DNA of 64,000 nt from Saccharothrix sp. HUAS TT1. GTDB taxonomy: Bacteria > Actinomycetota > Actinomycetes > Mycobacteriales > Pseudonocardiaceae. Both the position numbers and the translations under genes were made by a program. The notes beneath the pieces were generated by a model. The model was not told the origin of the DNA. It was given only the letters and a program-made list of their open reading frames with translations, and ran no database searches. Below, one piece after another: positions 17,932 through 26,409 of this stretch (positions within the stretch are counted from its first letter, which is position 1; every line of letters begins with the position of its first letter). The DNA is taken from positions 5,828,001-5,892,000 of the forward strand of contig NZ_CP160453.1 in the NCBI RefSeq assembly GCF_040744945.1, in the 5' to 3' direction.

Positions 17932-17978
17932 CGCGTCGGGGCCCGCCGGGGTGACACCACCCGGCGGGCCCCGACGCG
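17932..17978. terminator. Bidirectional terminator between response regulator and GH13 gene
   Basis: A stem of about 18 bp (CGCGTCGGGGCCCGCCGG and complement) closes a loop of about 10 bases. It lies between convergent stop codons at 17926 and 17990. Confidence 0.88.
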
Positions 17979-17989
17979 CGGTCACCAGG

Positions 17990-19540
17990 TCAGGACGCAG
18001 CGACCTGCCGGAACCAGCGGACCCCGTAAGGACCCAGCTCCACCACCGCCGTCCCGTCCTTCCCCGGCTTCACCGTCCCGTCCACCAACAGGTCCGTCAG
18101 CACACCCTCCACCTTCGGCACCTCCACCGACGCGTCCCGATCGGCCAGGTTGTGCACCGCCACCACCGTCCCGCCGTCGATCGAGCACCGGTGCGCCAAC
18201 ACCGCCGGATCCGCCGAGTCGATCACCTCGAACTCGCCCCACGCCAACTCCGGGCACTCCCGGTAGCGCTCCACCAACAACCGCGCCCACCCCAACAACG
18301 ACCCCGGATCCCGCCGCTGCTCCGCCACCGCGTCCCACCACATCGGCGTCCGCACCGCCAACCGGCCCTCCAACGACAGGTCCTCCGTCATCCCCACCTC
18401 CTCGCCGTAGAACAACACCGGCGTCCCCGGCAACGAGAACAACAGGCTGTACACCATCTTCACCCGCCGCAGATCACCCCCCAACATCGACGGCAACCGC
18501 CGCCGCAACCCCCGCCCGTACAACTGCATGTCCTCATCCGGACCGAAAGCCGCGAACACCTCCTCCCGCTCCGGCACCGTCAACTTGTCCAACGTCAACT
18601 CGTCGTGGTTGCGCACGAACGTCGCCCAATGACAATCCCGCGGCGGCTCCGGGCGCTCCTTCAACGCGTGCGCCAACGGACTCGCCTGCTGCCGCGCCAA
18701 CGACAAGTACATCTGCTGCATCCCGACGAAGTCGAAACACATGTGCAACTCGTCGCCCACGCTGTCCGAACCGCCGAAGAACGCCATCGCCTCCGTGTAC
18801 GGCAGGTTCACCTCGCCCAACAACACCGCCTCGCCGTTGCGCCGCGACAGGAACGCCCGCAGATCCGCCAGGTACTCGTGCGGATCCGGCAACGCCTCGA
18901 TCGGCGCCTCCAGCAGGAACGGCACCGCGTCCACCCGGAACCCCGACAGCCCCAACTCCATCCAGAAACCCATCACCCGCGCGATCTCGTCCCGCACCCG
19001 CGGGTTCGCCACGTTCAGATCAGGCTGGTGCCGGTAGAACCGGTGCAGGTAGTACCGCTTCGCCTTCCGGTCGTACGTCCACAGCGACGTCTCCTTGTCC
19101 GGGAACACCACACCCTCGTGCTCGTCCGCCGGCGGCTCGTCCCGCCACACGTACCAATCGTGATAAGGGCTCTTCGGATCCCGCGCCGCCTGGAACCACG
19201 GGTGCTGATCCGACGTGTGGTTCACCACCAGGTCCGCGATCACCCGCATCCCCCGGTCCCGCGCCGTCCGCACGAACTCCACGAAATCGCCCAACGTCCC
19301 CAACCGCGGGTCCACCCCGTAGAAATCCGTGATGTCATAACCGTCATCACGATCCGGCGTCGGGAAGAACGGCATCAACCACAAGCACGTCACACCCAAC
19401 CGGTGCAAGTGGTCGATCTTGTCGATCAACCCCCGGAAATCACCGTGACCATCACCGTCCGAATCGTGGAACGTCTCCACGTCCAAGCAGTACACCACCG
19501 CGTTCTTCCACCACAGGTCCGCCGTCCTGGTCAACCTCAC
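17990..19540 (-). CDS. GH13 alpha-amylase family protein (trehalose synthase/glucosidase-like)
   Basis: A 516-residue cytoplasmic enzyme without a signal peptide. It has the full GH13 set: the opening VVYCLDVETFHDSDGDG, ADLVVNHTSDQHPW, nucleophile aspartate in GFRVDAVPFL, general acid in LLGEVNLPY and the third acidic residue in FVRNHDEL. The layout resembles trehalose synthase, but there is no maltokinase domain or partner here. GTG 19540 overlaps the LLM oxidoreductase stop by 4 bases; that gene pair is conserved in actinobacteria as far as I know. Exact substrate is not determinable. Confidence 0.85.
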   Translation of the reverse strand: MRLTRTADLWWKNAVVYCLDVETFHDSDGDGHGDFRGLIDKIDHLHRLGVTCLWLMPFFPTPDRDDGYDITDFYGVDPRLGTLGDFVEFVRTARDRGMRVIADLVVNHTSDQHPWFQAARDPKSPYHDWYVWRDEPPADEHEGVVFPDKETSLWTYDRKAKRYYLHRFYRHQPDLNVANPRVRDEIARVMGFWMELGLSGFRVDAVPFLLEAPIEALPDPHEYLADLRAFLSRRNGEAVLLGEVNLPYTEAMAFFGGSDSVGDELHMCFDFVGMQQMYLSLARQQASPLAHALKERPEPPRDCHWATFVRNHDELTLDKLTVPEREEVFAAFGPDEDMQLYGRGLRRRLPSMLGGDLRRVKMVYSLLFSLPGTPVLFYGEEVGMTEDLSLEGRLAVRTPMWWDAVAEQRRDPGSLLGWARLLVERYRECPELAWGEFEVIDSADPAVLAHRCSIDGGTVVAVHNLADRDASVEVPKVEGVLTDLLVDGTVKPGKDGTAVVELGPYGVRWFRQVAAS

Positions 19541-20496
19541 GACCGCACCTCCGGCAGCACCCGCTCGCCGAACGCGTCCAGGAACCGCTCCTGCTCCCGA
19601 CCCACGTGGTGCAGGTACACCTCCTCGAACCCCAGGTCCACATACTCCCGCACCACCTTCGCGTGCCACCCCAGGTCCGACGACACGTTCACCACCTCCG
19701 CCACCCGATCCACACCCACGTCCCGCGACACCAGGTCGAAGTGCTCCGCCGTGTCCAGGTCCCAGCAGATCGGCGGCGGGAACACGTTGCTCCGCCACTG
19801 GTGGTGCGCCAACTCCCGCGCCTCGTCCTCCGACTCCGCCCAGCTCAGGTGCACCTGCAAGTGCAACTTCCCCCGGCCCCCCGCATCCCGGTACGCCCCC
19901 GCGATCCGCTCCAACCGCTCCACCGGCGCGTTCACCGTGATCAACCCGTCAGCCCACTCCGCGCACCACCGCGCCGTCTCCTCGCTCACCGCCGCGCCCA
20001 CCAACAACGGCGCCACCTCCGGCCTCGTCCACAACCGCGCCCGGTCCACCGTCACCAAGCCGTCGTGACTGACCTCCTCACCCGCCAACAACGCCCGGAT
20101 CACGTCCACGCACTCGCGCAACCGCGCGTTCCGCACGTCCTTGCGCGGCCACCCACCACCCGTGATGTGCTCGTTGCTCGCCTCACCACTGCCCAACGCC
20201 GCCCAGAACCGACCCGGGTACATCGCGCCCAACGTCCCGATCGCCTGCGCCACGATCGCCGGGTGGTACCGCTGCCCCGGCGCGTTCACCACCCCGAACG
20301 GCAAGCTCGTCGACTGCAGCGCCGCGCCCAACCACGACCACGCGAACGCCGACTCCCCCTGCCGCTCACTCCACGGCGAGAAGTGGTCCGAGCACATCGC
20401 CGCGTCGAACCCGACCCGCTCGGCCTGCTGCACCGCGGCCAACAGCGCGGACGGATGAACCTGCTCGTGCGAAGCGTGCACACCGATGACGGTCAT
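19537..20496 (-). CDS. LLM-class flavin-dependent oxidoreductase (TIGR03885-like)
   Basis: A 319-residue TIM-barrel luciferase-like protein. It opens VIGVHASHEQVHPSALLAAV and contains ERVGFDAAMCSDHFSPW and ALGSGEASNEHITGGGWPRK, with the final segment GFEEVYLHHVGREQERFL. The pattern fits the TIGR03885 subgroup, often linked to a GH13 gene as here. Whether it uses FMN or F420 cannot be told by eye. It is the upstream gene of the pair. Confidence 0.82.
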   Translation of the reverse strand: MTVIGVHASHEQVHPSALLAAVQQAERVGFDAAMCSDHFSPWSERQGESAFAWSWLGAALQSTSLPFGVVNAPGQRYHPAIVAQAIGTLGAMYPGRFWAALGSGEASNEHITGGGWPRKDVRNARLRECVDVIRALLAGEEVSHDGLVTVDRARLWTRPEVAPLLVGAAVSEETARWCAEWADGLITVNAPVERLERIAGAYRDAGGRGKLHLQVHLSWAESEDEARELAHHQWRSNVFPPPICWDLDTAEHFDLVSRDVGVDRVAEVVNVSSDLGWHAKVVREYVDLGFEEVYLHHVGREQERFLDAFGERVLPEVRS

Positions 20497-20552
20497 GCCG
20501 CATCACATACCCAACTCACCCCCGACCGACACGCCACCCCACCGGCGCCCGC

Positions 20553-21068
20553 TCACGGCAACTCGGGCCGCCGACCCGACTCCGGACGCACGTCCGCCAC
20601 ACCACCGTCGACAACCCCGCCGTCGACCACCCCGCCATCCACCACATCGCCGTCCACCACCACACCACCCGCCATCGGCGGCCGCCCGTACCGGAAGTTC
20701 AACGCCATCGCCCGCTCACGCGCCTCCGCCCGCCGCGCCATCCGCCGGCTCACCACCCGCCGCACCGGCGGGACCAGCAACGACAACCCCACCACATCGC
20801 TCACGAACCCCGGCAGCACGATCAACAACCCCGCCACCGCGATCAACACCCCGTCCGCCACCTCCTGGTGCGGCGCCCGCCGCGACCGCACCGCCTCCGA
20901 GAACGCCGCCACCGTCCGCGCACCCTCACGACGCATCAACACCGAACCCACCACCCCGCCCAGCACCAGCAGACCCAGGGTCGGCAACAGACCCCACGCC
21001 CCGAACGCCGCCACCAGGACGGTGACCTCCACGGCCAAACCCACCAGCACAACCAGCAACACGCGCAT
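20553..21068 (-). CDS. fxsA: FxsA-family membrane protein
   Basis: A 171-residue protein with three or four hydrophobic segments in the first 110 residues: an N-terminal helix (LLVVLVGLAVEVTVLVAAFG), a glycine-rich one, and DGVLIAVAGLLIVLPGFVSD, the FxsA signature. FxsA is a cytoplasmic membrane protein affecting phage exclusion in E. coli. The C-terminal tail holds a short repeat of VVDGG units. A longer frame to 21173 exists; ATG 21068 places the first helix at the N-terminus. Confidence 0.85.
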   Translation of the reverse strand: MRVLLVVLVGLAVEVTVLVAAFGAWGLLPTLGLLVLGGVVGSVLMRREGARTVAAFSEAVRSRRAPHQEVADGVLIAVAGLLIVLPGFVSDVVGLSLLVPPVRRVVSRRMARRAEARERAMALNFRYGRPPMAGGVVVDGDVVDGGVVDGGVVDGGVADVRPESGRRPELP

Positions 21069-21175
21069 ACCCCACCCAACGCACAACCCACCCCAAACGC
21101 TCCCCGCCGAAATATTTACGTCCAACAGGGCATCTGGCAACATATCTTCCACCACCACGAGGGTAGGGAGCACGG

Positions 21176-22561
21176 ATGACCGCGCTACACGAGGCCACCA
21201 CCACCCACCGGGCTGACCTCCAGCCCTACACCTACGTGCGCCGCGAACTCGTCGAACCCGACTGGCGCCGCCTCCCCGGCTGGCACCACGTCACCGACGC
21301 CCAATGGCGCGACGCCCAGTGGCAACGCGCCAACTGCGTCAAGAACACCAAGCAGCTCCGCACCCTCATGGGCGACCTGCTCACCGACCGCTTCTACCAC
21401 CAACTCGAAGCCGACCAGCAGCACTCGGCCACCATGTCCATGCTCATCCCACCCCAGATGATCAACACCATGGCGCCCGACGCCCCCCTCGACCCCGACA
21501 CCTTCACCGAAGCCTTCTTCGCCGACCCCATCCGCCGCTACATGCTCCCCGTCCACTCCGACCGCGACCCCGACTGGCCCAGCCACCCCCACTCCACCCG
21601 CGACTCCCTCCACGAAGCCGAGATGTGGGTCGTCGAAGGACTCACCCACCGCTACCCCACCAAAGTCCTCGCCGAACTCGTCTCCACCTGCCCCCAGTAC
21701 TGCGGCCACTGCACCCGCATGGACCTCGTCGGCAACTCCACCCCCCAGGTCCAGAAGCACAAGCTCGCCCTCAAACCCGTCGACCGCCAAGACCGGATGA
21801 TCGACTACCTCAAGCGCACACCCGGCGTCCGCGACGTCGTCGTCTCCGGCGGCGACGTCGCCAACGTCCCCTGGCCCCAACTCGAGTCGTTCCTCATGCG
21901 ACTGCTCGACATCGACACCGTCCGCGACGTCCGCCTCGCCACCAAGGCCCTCGCCGGACTACCCCAGCACTGGCTCCAGCCCAAGGTCGTCGAAGGACTC
22001 GAACGCGTCGCCCGCACCGCCGGCCGCCGCGGCGTCAACCTCGCCATCCACACCCACGTCAACCACGTGCAATCCGTGACGCCGCTCGTCGCCGAAGCCG
22101 CCCGCACCGCCCTGGAGATCGGCGTCCGCGACGTCCGCAACCAGGGCGTGCTCATGAAGGGCGTCAACGCCACCCCAGACGACCTGCTCGACCTCTGCTT
22201 CGCCCTCCAGGGCGAGGCGAACATCCTGCCCTACTACTTCTACATGTGCGACATGATCCCCAACGCCGAGCACTGGCGCGTCGCCGTCTGGGAAGCGCAG
22301 GAACTCCAGCACGCGATCATGGGCTACCTGCCCGGCTACGCCACCCCCCGCATCGTCTGCGACGTCCCCTACGTCGGCAAGCGCTGGGTCCACCAGCTCC
22401 ACGAGTACGACCGCGAGCTGGGCATCTCCTACTGGACCAAGAACTACCGCACCGGCATCGAGCTGGACGACGCCGAAGCGCTCGACCGCCGCCACCCGTA
22501 CTACGACCCGATCTCCACCCTCGGCGACGCGGGCCGCCGCTGGTGGTCCGAGCAGGGCTGA
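21176..22561 (+). CDS. kamA: Lysine 2,3-aminomutase (KamA), radical SAM
   Basis: A 461-residue radical SAM enzyme that converts lysine to beta-lysine. The cluster motif C-PQY-C-GH-C lies near residue 180. Other family stretches include VVVSGGDVANVPW, the PLP lysine region in GVLMKGVNATPDDLLDL and CDMIPNAEHWRV. It starts at ATG 21176 after GGTAGGGAG and is monocistronic, with a terminator behind it. It supplies the substrate for KamDE, whose genes lie 9 kb away on the other strand. Related enzymes act on glutamate, so lysine specificity is inferred from the kamDE context. Confidence 0.9.
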   Translation: MTALHEATTTHRADLQPYTYVRRELVEPDWRRLPGWHHVTDAQWRDAQWQRANCVKNTKQLRTLMGDLLTDRFYHQLEADQQHSATMSMLIPPQMINTMAPDAPLDPDTFTEAFFADPIRRYMLPVHSDRDPDWPSHPHSTRDSLHEAEMWVVEGLTHRYPTKVLAELVSTCPQYCGHCTRMDLVGNSTPQVQKHKLALKPVDRQDRMIDYLKRTPGVRDVVVSGGDVANVPWPQLESFLMRLLDIDTVRDVRLATKALAGLPQHWLQPKVVEGLERVARTAGRRGVNLAIHTHVNHVQSVTPLVAEAARTALEIGVRDVRNQGVLMKGVNATPDDLLDLCFALQGEANILPYYFYMCDMIPNAEHWRVAVWEAQELQHAIMGYLPGYATPRIVCDVPYVGKRWVHQLHEYDRELGISYWTKNYRTGIELDDAEALDRRHPYYDPISTLGDAGRRWWSEQG

Positions 22562-22565
22562 CCCG

Positions 22566-22605
22566 GCCGGGGAGCCCAGCGCCAGGGCTCCCCGGCTGCT
22601 TTTTC
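22566..22605 (+). terminator. Rho-independent terminator after kamA
   Basis: A perfect 12-bp stem (GCCGGGGAGCCC and complement), 7-base loop and a following T-run (GCTTTTTCC). Confidence 0.9.
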
Positions 22606-22649
22606 CTCGCTGTCGCCCTGCACCGGGGCTGCGTGTTTAATTTCGGTCA

Positions 22650-22666
22650 ACACTGAAGCTATAGAG
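22650..22666 (+). repeat. Intergenic 17-bp motif, copy 2 (ACACTGAAGCTATAGAG)
   Basis: Identical to the copy at 25389 and two changes from the copy at 1442. It lies 87 bp upstream of the P450 start in an AT-rich island (TTTAATTTC precedes it). The rest of 22606-22752 has no gene. Confidence 0.65.
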
Positions 22667-22752
22667 AAAGATGAAGTGCGAAGGCCGCTCGACTACGCCA
22701 TTCCGCTGGCGAGCGTGGTGCCCCGCCACCGCGCGGGGACAGACTGGCGGCC

Positions 22753-23970
22753 ATGACCGACCAAGCCCTGGCCCTGAAGTCCTACGACGTGTTCACGCCC
22801 GAGGCGGTGGCCGACCCGATCCCGCTGCTGCACCGCATCCGCGCCGAGAGCCCGATCAGCCTCCTCCCCCAGCTCGACGCGTACCTGCTCACCCGCAACG
22901 CCGACATCGTCGCCGCGCTCAAGGACCGCAGCCTCTCCCCCGCCAACATGGCCCAGGGCCTCGCCGCGTTCAGCCAGGCCGAGCAGGACGAGCTGATCCC
23001 GCTGCGCGACTCCATGCACCTCTGGATGGGCCACACCGTCGAGGCCGACCACGTCAAGTTCCAGCAGCTGCTCAAGCGCTACTTCACCCCCGCCACGGTC
23101 AACGGCTTACGCCCCAGGATCAGGCAGCTCACCGAAGAACTCCTCGACGCCGTGGCCGACCGCGGCCGGATGGACGTCGTCGCCGACCTGGCCTACCCGC
23201 TGCCCGCCAACGTGATCGCCGAGATGCTCGGCATGCCCACCGAGGACCGCGAACAGCTCCAAGCCTGGTCGCGCGACATCGTCGCCATCTTCCAGCTCGC
23301 CGACATCGACCGGCTGCGGCGGTCCCAGCGCAGCGTGCTGGAGATGCAGGACTACGTGCGCGGCCTGGTCCGGGCCCGCCGCGCCGACCCGCGCGACGAC
23401 CTGATCAGCATGTTCGTCGCCGCCGAGCGCGAAGGCCAGGTCACCGAGGACGAGATCGTGGCCAACTGCGTGCTGCTGCTGTTCGCGGGCCACGAGACCA
23501 CCGCCGGGCTCATCGTCAACGGCCTCGCGCTGCTGTTCGACAACCCCGACGAGCTGGCCCGGCTCCGGGCCGACCCCGACCTCACGCCCGCCGCCGTCGA
23601 GGAGATGCTGCGCTGCGACGGACCGGCGAGCGTGGTCGTCCGCGAGAGCACCGCCCCGATCCGGCTCGGCGACCTCGACCTGCCCGCCGGCAAGCGGTTC
23701 TACCTGGCCATCTCGGCCGGCAACCGCGACCCCGAGGTGTTCGCCGACCCCGACCGGTTCGACATCACCCGCCGACCCAACCGGCACACCGCGTTCGGGC
23801 TCGGCGCGTTCTACTGCCTCGGCGCCGCCCTGGCCCGGACCGAGGCCGACGAGTGCTTCCGCGTCCTGCTCGCCCGGCTCCCCCACCTCCGGCCCGCCTA
23901 CGACGTGCCCGACCACGCCCCCGTGCCGCCGCTCGGCCGCCGGTTGCAGTCGCTGCACGTCGAGTTCTGA
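22753..23970 (+). CDS. Cytochrome P450
   Basis: A 405-residue soluble bacterial P450. The oxygen-activation motif AGHETT is at 245-250, ExxR at E284-R287, and the haem loop FGLGAFYCLG at 348-357 with Cys355 as thiolate ligand. In the haem loop phenylalanine replaces the usual histidine two residues before the cysteine, which is a tolerated variant. Leu119 is encoded by a TTA codon (23107-23109), very rare here; in streptomycetes such codons make translation depend on the developmental tRNA bldA. No ferredoxin gene is adjacent. Substrate unknown. Confidence 0.95.
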   Translation: MTDQALALKSYDVFTPEAVADPIPLLHRIRAESPISLLPQLDAYLLTRNADIVAALKDRSLSPANMAQGLAAFSQAEQDELIPLRDSMHLWMGHTVEADHVKFQQLLKRYFTPATVNGLRPRIRQLTEELLDAVADRGRMDVVADLAYPLPANVIAEMLGMPTEDREQLQAWSRDIVAIFQLADIDRLRRSQRSVLEMQDYVRGLVRARRADPRDDLISMFVAAEREGQVTEDEIVANCVLLLFAGHETTAGLIVNGLALLFDNPDELARLRADPDLTPAAVEEMLRCDGPASVVVRESTAPIRLGDLDLPAGKRFYLAISAGNRDPEVFADPDRFDITRRPNRHTAFGLGAFYCLGAALARTEADECFRVLLARLPHLRPAYDVPDHAPVPPLGRRLQSLHVEF

Positions 23971-23976
23971 CGACCC

Positions 23977-24022
23977 GCCGTCCCGGGCCCGACCGGAAGT
24001 CCCCGGCCGGGCCCGGGACGGC
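23977..24022. terminator. Bidirectional terminator after the P450 gene
   Basis: A perfect 15-bp stem (GCCGTCCCGGGCCCG and complement) with a 16-base loop between convergent genes. Confidence 0.85.
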
Positions 24023-24028
24023 GTCCCG

Positions 24029-25339
24029 CTACCCCATGATCGAGAGCGCGCGGTCCTCGACCCGGAGGTCGCGGTCACCGGCGCGCGGGGCGCGGGCAGT
24101 GAGCCCGTCGTTGACGCAACCGGGCACGTCGACGACGGAGTAGCAGTTGTCCGGCCGGTTGCCGGTCACCTCGGCCCCGCCGACCAGCGCGACGCGCGCC
24201 CGCAGGGTGTCGATGCCGCCGCCGGAGGCGGGCGACGGGTAGGCGCCCGCGCCGGGCCCGCCCGCCGAGTTGTCGGTGATCCACCCGCCGTCGACGGTCA
24301 CCACCTCGGCGTAGACGGCCAGCCCGCCGCCACCACCGCCGAAGCCCGCGTAGCCCTCGTACCCGCCGGGACCCGCAGCACCGGCGTCACCACCCCGGCC
24401 CGCCCGGTTGCCCGCGATCTTCGTGCCGGTGATGACGGGGGCCAGCGACTGGCCCTCACGACCGCCCACGTCCACTCCGCCGCCCGTGCCGCCGCTGCCG
24501 CCGTCCCCTCCCCCGCCACCCTCGGCGCCGCCGGAGCCGCCCGGCGCGCCGTCCGCGGCGACGTTGCCGGTGACGCTGCTGCCGGTGATCCGCAGCGCGG
24601 TGCCGCTGGTCGTGTGGACGCCGCCGCCGAAGCCACCCGAGCCGCCCCGGGCGCCCGGCGTCCCGGCGACGCCGCCACCACCCCGACCACCGGTCCCGCT
24701 GGTGTTGTCGGCGATCGAGGTGCCGGTGATGGTCAGCGGGATCGACCCCGAGCTGTAGGAGGAGATGGCGCCGCCGGAGCCGCCCAGCCCACCGCGACCC
24801 GCGCGGGTGGTCGTGGTGGCGTTCGGGCCCGGCGCGCCCGCGCCGGCGCGGTTGCCGGTGAACGCGCTGTCGGCGATGGCCAGCGGACCCCAGTTCTGGA
24901 TGGCGCCGCCGGACTTGCCCGGGTTGCCCTCCCCGTAGGAGTTGACGCCGACGCCGTCCGGCGCGTGGCCGCCGGTGAAGGTGAGGTGGTCGATGGCCAG
25001 GTCACCCCAGTTGGAGATGAACCGGAACCGGGGCGCGCCCGCGGCGCGGGCGAGGGTGGCGCCGTTGCCGTGGACGGTGAGCTTCCCGACGATGGCGGGC
25101 AGCCCGTCCTCGCCGTTGGCCGAGGCCGGCGCGGTGAGGGTGTAGACGCAGTCCGGTGCGAGGGACAGGGTGTCCGGCAGGCCGGACGCGTTGGCTGCGA
25201 CGACCGCGCCGACCAGGGCGTTCGGGTCGCAGGGCACGTCGATGTCGGCGGCGAGGGCCGGTGGGGCGACCAGGACCAGTGCGCCCAGGGTGGTCGCGGC
25301 GGCGAGAGGGACGAGGGCTCGTCTCGGTAACTTGAGCAT
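24029..25339 (-). CDS. Secreted glycine-rich protein with right-handed beta-helix repeats
   Basis: A 436-residue exported protein. The signal peptide (LVPLAAATTLGALVLVAPPALA) is followed by a conserved start (LPDTLSLAPDCVYTL) and then beta-helix rungs such as ITGTSIADNTSG and ITGSSVTGNVAADG. Glycine-rich loops (GGSGGFGGG) lie between rungs. The fold resembles polymorphic outer-layer or choice-of-anchor beta-helix proteins; PE_PGRS similarity is compositional only. No anchor or catalytic motif is seen. Function unknown; surface role is inference. Confidence 0.75.
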   Translation of the reverse strand: MLKLPRRALVPLAAATTLGALVLVAPPALAADIDVPCDPNALVGAVVAANASGLPDTLSLAPDCVYTLTAPASANGEDGLPAIVGKLTVHGNGATLARAAGAPRFRFISNWGDLAIDHLTFTGGHAPDGVGVNSYGEGNPGKSGGAIQNWGPLAIADSAFTGNRAGAGAPGPNATTTTRAGRGGLGGSGGAISSYSSGSIPLTITGTSIADNTSGTGGRGGGGVAGTPGARGGSGGFGGGVHTTSGTALRITGSSVTGNVAADGAPGGSGGAEGGGGGDGGSGGTGGGVDVGGREGQSLAPVITGTKIAGNRAGRGGDAGAAGPGGYEGYAGFGGGGGGLAVYAEVVTVDGGWITDNSAGGPGAGAYPSPASGGGIDTLRARVALVGGAEVTGNRPDNCYSVVDVPGCVNDGLTARAPRAGDRDLRVEDRALSIMG

Positions 25340-25388
25340 GAAGCAACTTTGTCGTGACCCGCCGCTCCCGGCGAGCTATTTTAAGTCT

Positions 25389-25405
25389 ACACTGAAGCTA
25401 TAGAG
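25389..25405 (+). repeat. Intergenic 17-bp motif, copy 3 (ACACTGAAGCTATAGAG)
   Basis: Identical to copy 2. It lies between the divergent beta-helix gene (50 bp away) and the kinase gene (75 bp away). A 15-codon frame (ATG 25412 to TGA) follows but has no support as a gene. Confidence 0.65.
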
Positions 25406-25479
25406 GTAACGATGGCAAGACTTGCAGGCGGTCGGGCCCGTCGCTCGCCGGGCTGTTGATCACCCCGCACAATGGACGC

Positions 25480-26336
25480 ATGCGCAGGCCGAGGGTGTTC
25501 GTCGCGGGTCCGGTGTCGTGGAACCGGCTGGTGCTGCTGGACCGCCTCCCGCCGGACCGGCCGCACACCGCGTTCGCCACCGGGCACCGGACGGCCGTCG
25601 GCGGCACGTCGGCGGCACGTCGGCGGGCAAGGCGTTGAACCTCGCCTCGCTCGGCGCGGAGGTCACGCTGCGGACCGTGGTCGGCGACGACGAGGCCGGG
25701 CGGTCGGTGCTGGCCGTGCTCGACCGGGCCGGTGTCGACGTGGTCGCCGAGGTGGTCGACACCCCCACCGAGCAGCACCTCAACCTGATGGACCCGCACG
25801 GCGGCCGGGTGTCGATCTACCTCGAACTGCCCGAGCTGCGTCGGGCCGTCCACGACGAGCGCGCCCTGGCGGCGCTGGCCGCGGCCGACGTGGCGGTGGT
25901 CGACCTGGCCGACCACGCCCGTCCCCTGCTGGCCGCCGCCCACGACGCCCGGGTGCCGGTGTGGTGCGACCTGCACGACTACGACGGCGTCGCGGAGTTC
26001 CACCGCGACTTCGTGACGGCCGCCGACCGCGTGTTCCTCAACGACGACGCCTTCACCGACGAGGACGCGCTGCTGGCGTTCCTCGGGTCGCTCGGCAAGC
26101 CCGCGGTGGCGACGCTCGGGGCCGAGGGCGCGGTGGGCGTGGTCGACGGGGTCGTCCACCGCGTGCCCGCCGCGCCGGTCGAGCGGGTCGTGGACACCAA
26201 CGGCGCCGGTGACGCCTTCTTCTCCGGCTTCCTGGTCGCCCACCTCGCCGGCGCGGGCACGGCCGCGGCGATGGCCGCCGGCGCCGCTCAGGCCGCCCGC
26301 TGTCTCGGTTCAGCGGGGCTCGCGCCCGGACTGTGA
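25480..26336 (+). pseudogene. PfkB/ribokinase-family sugar kinase, frameshifted
   Basis: The N-terminal part starts at ATG 25480 (VFVAGPVSWNRLVLLDRLP, then HRTAVGGTSA). The rest continues in another frame from about 25620 (AGKALNLASLGAEVTLRTV through the active-site DTNGAGDAFFSGFLVAHLAG). The break coincides with an 11-bp tandem duplication, 25598-25608 and 25609-25619. Removing one unit restores a normal protein of about 280 residues with a full PfkB signature. It is inactive as read, unless frameshifting or phase variation restores it; an assembly error is also possible. Confidence 0.85.
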
Positions 26337-26346
26337 CCGTCAAGGA

Positions 26347-26367
26347 CTTGCTGAAACTCTTTGCAAG
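26347..26367. promoter_or_regulatory. LacI-type operator upstream of the LacI regulator gene
   Basis: CTTGC...GCAAG arms (26347-26351, 26363-26367) flank an AT-rich core with GAAAC and CTTTG. The site resembles the TTGCAAA-type operators of maltose/CcpA-like LacI regulators. It is 43 bp upstream of the regulator start, which suggests autoregulation. Confidence 0.5.
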
Positions 26368-26409
26368 GTCTTTCCTTCGAGTGCTGTCGGCGCTGCGGAG
26401 AGGACCCAC

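Noticed and set aside
20606..20670. CRISPR-like short repeats
   Set aside because: The regular units encode the VVDGG tail of FxsA in frame; there are no spacers.
22671..24143. A frame beginning MKCEG that runs through the P450 gene
   Set aside because: Out of frame with the P450 motifs; its Arg/Pro content is typical of shadow frames in this DNA.
24614..25330. A plus-strand frame opposite the beta-helix gene
   Set aside because: Repetitive Gly/Ala/Arg reading of the glycine-rich gene's complement; no start site or family match.
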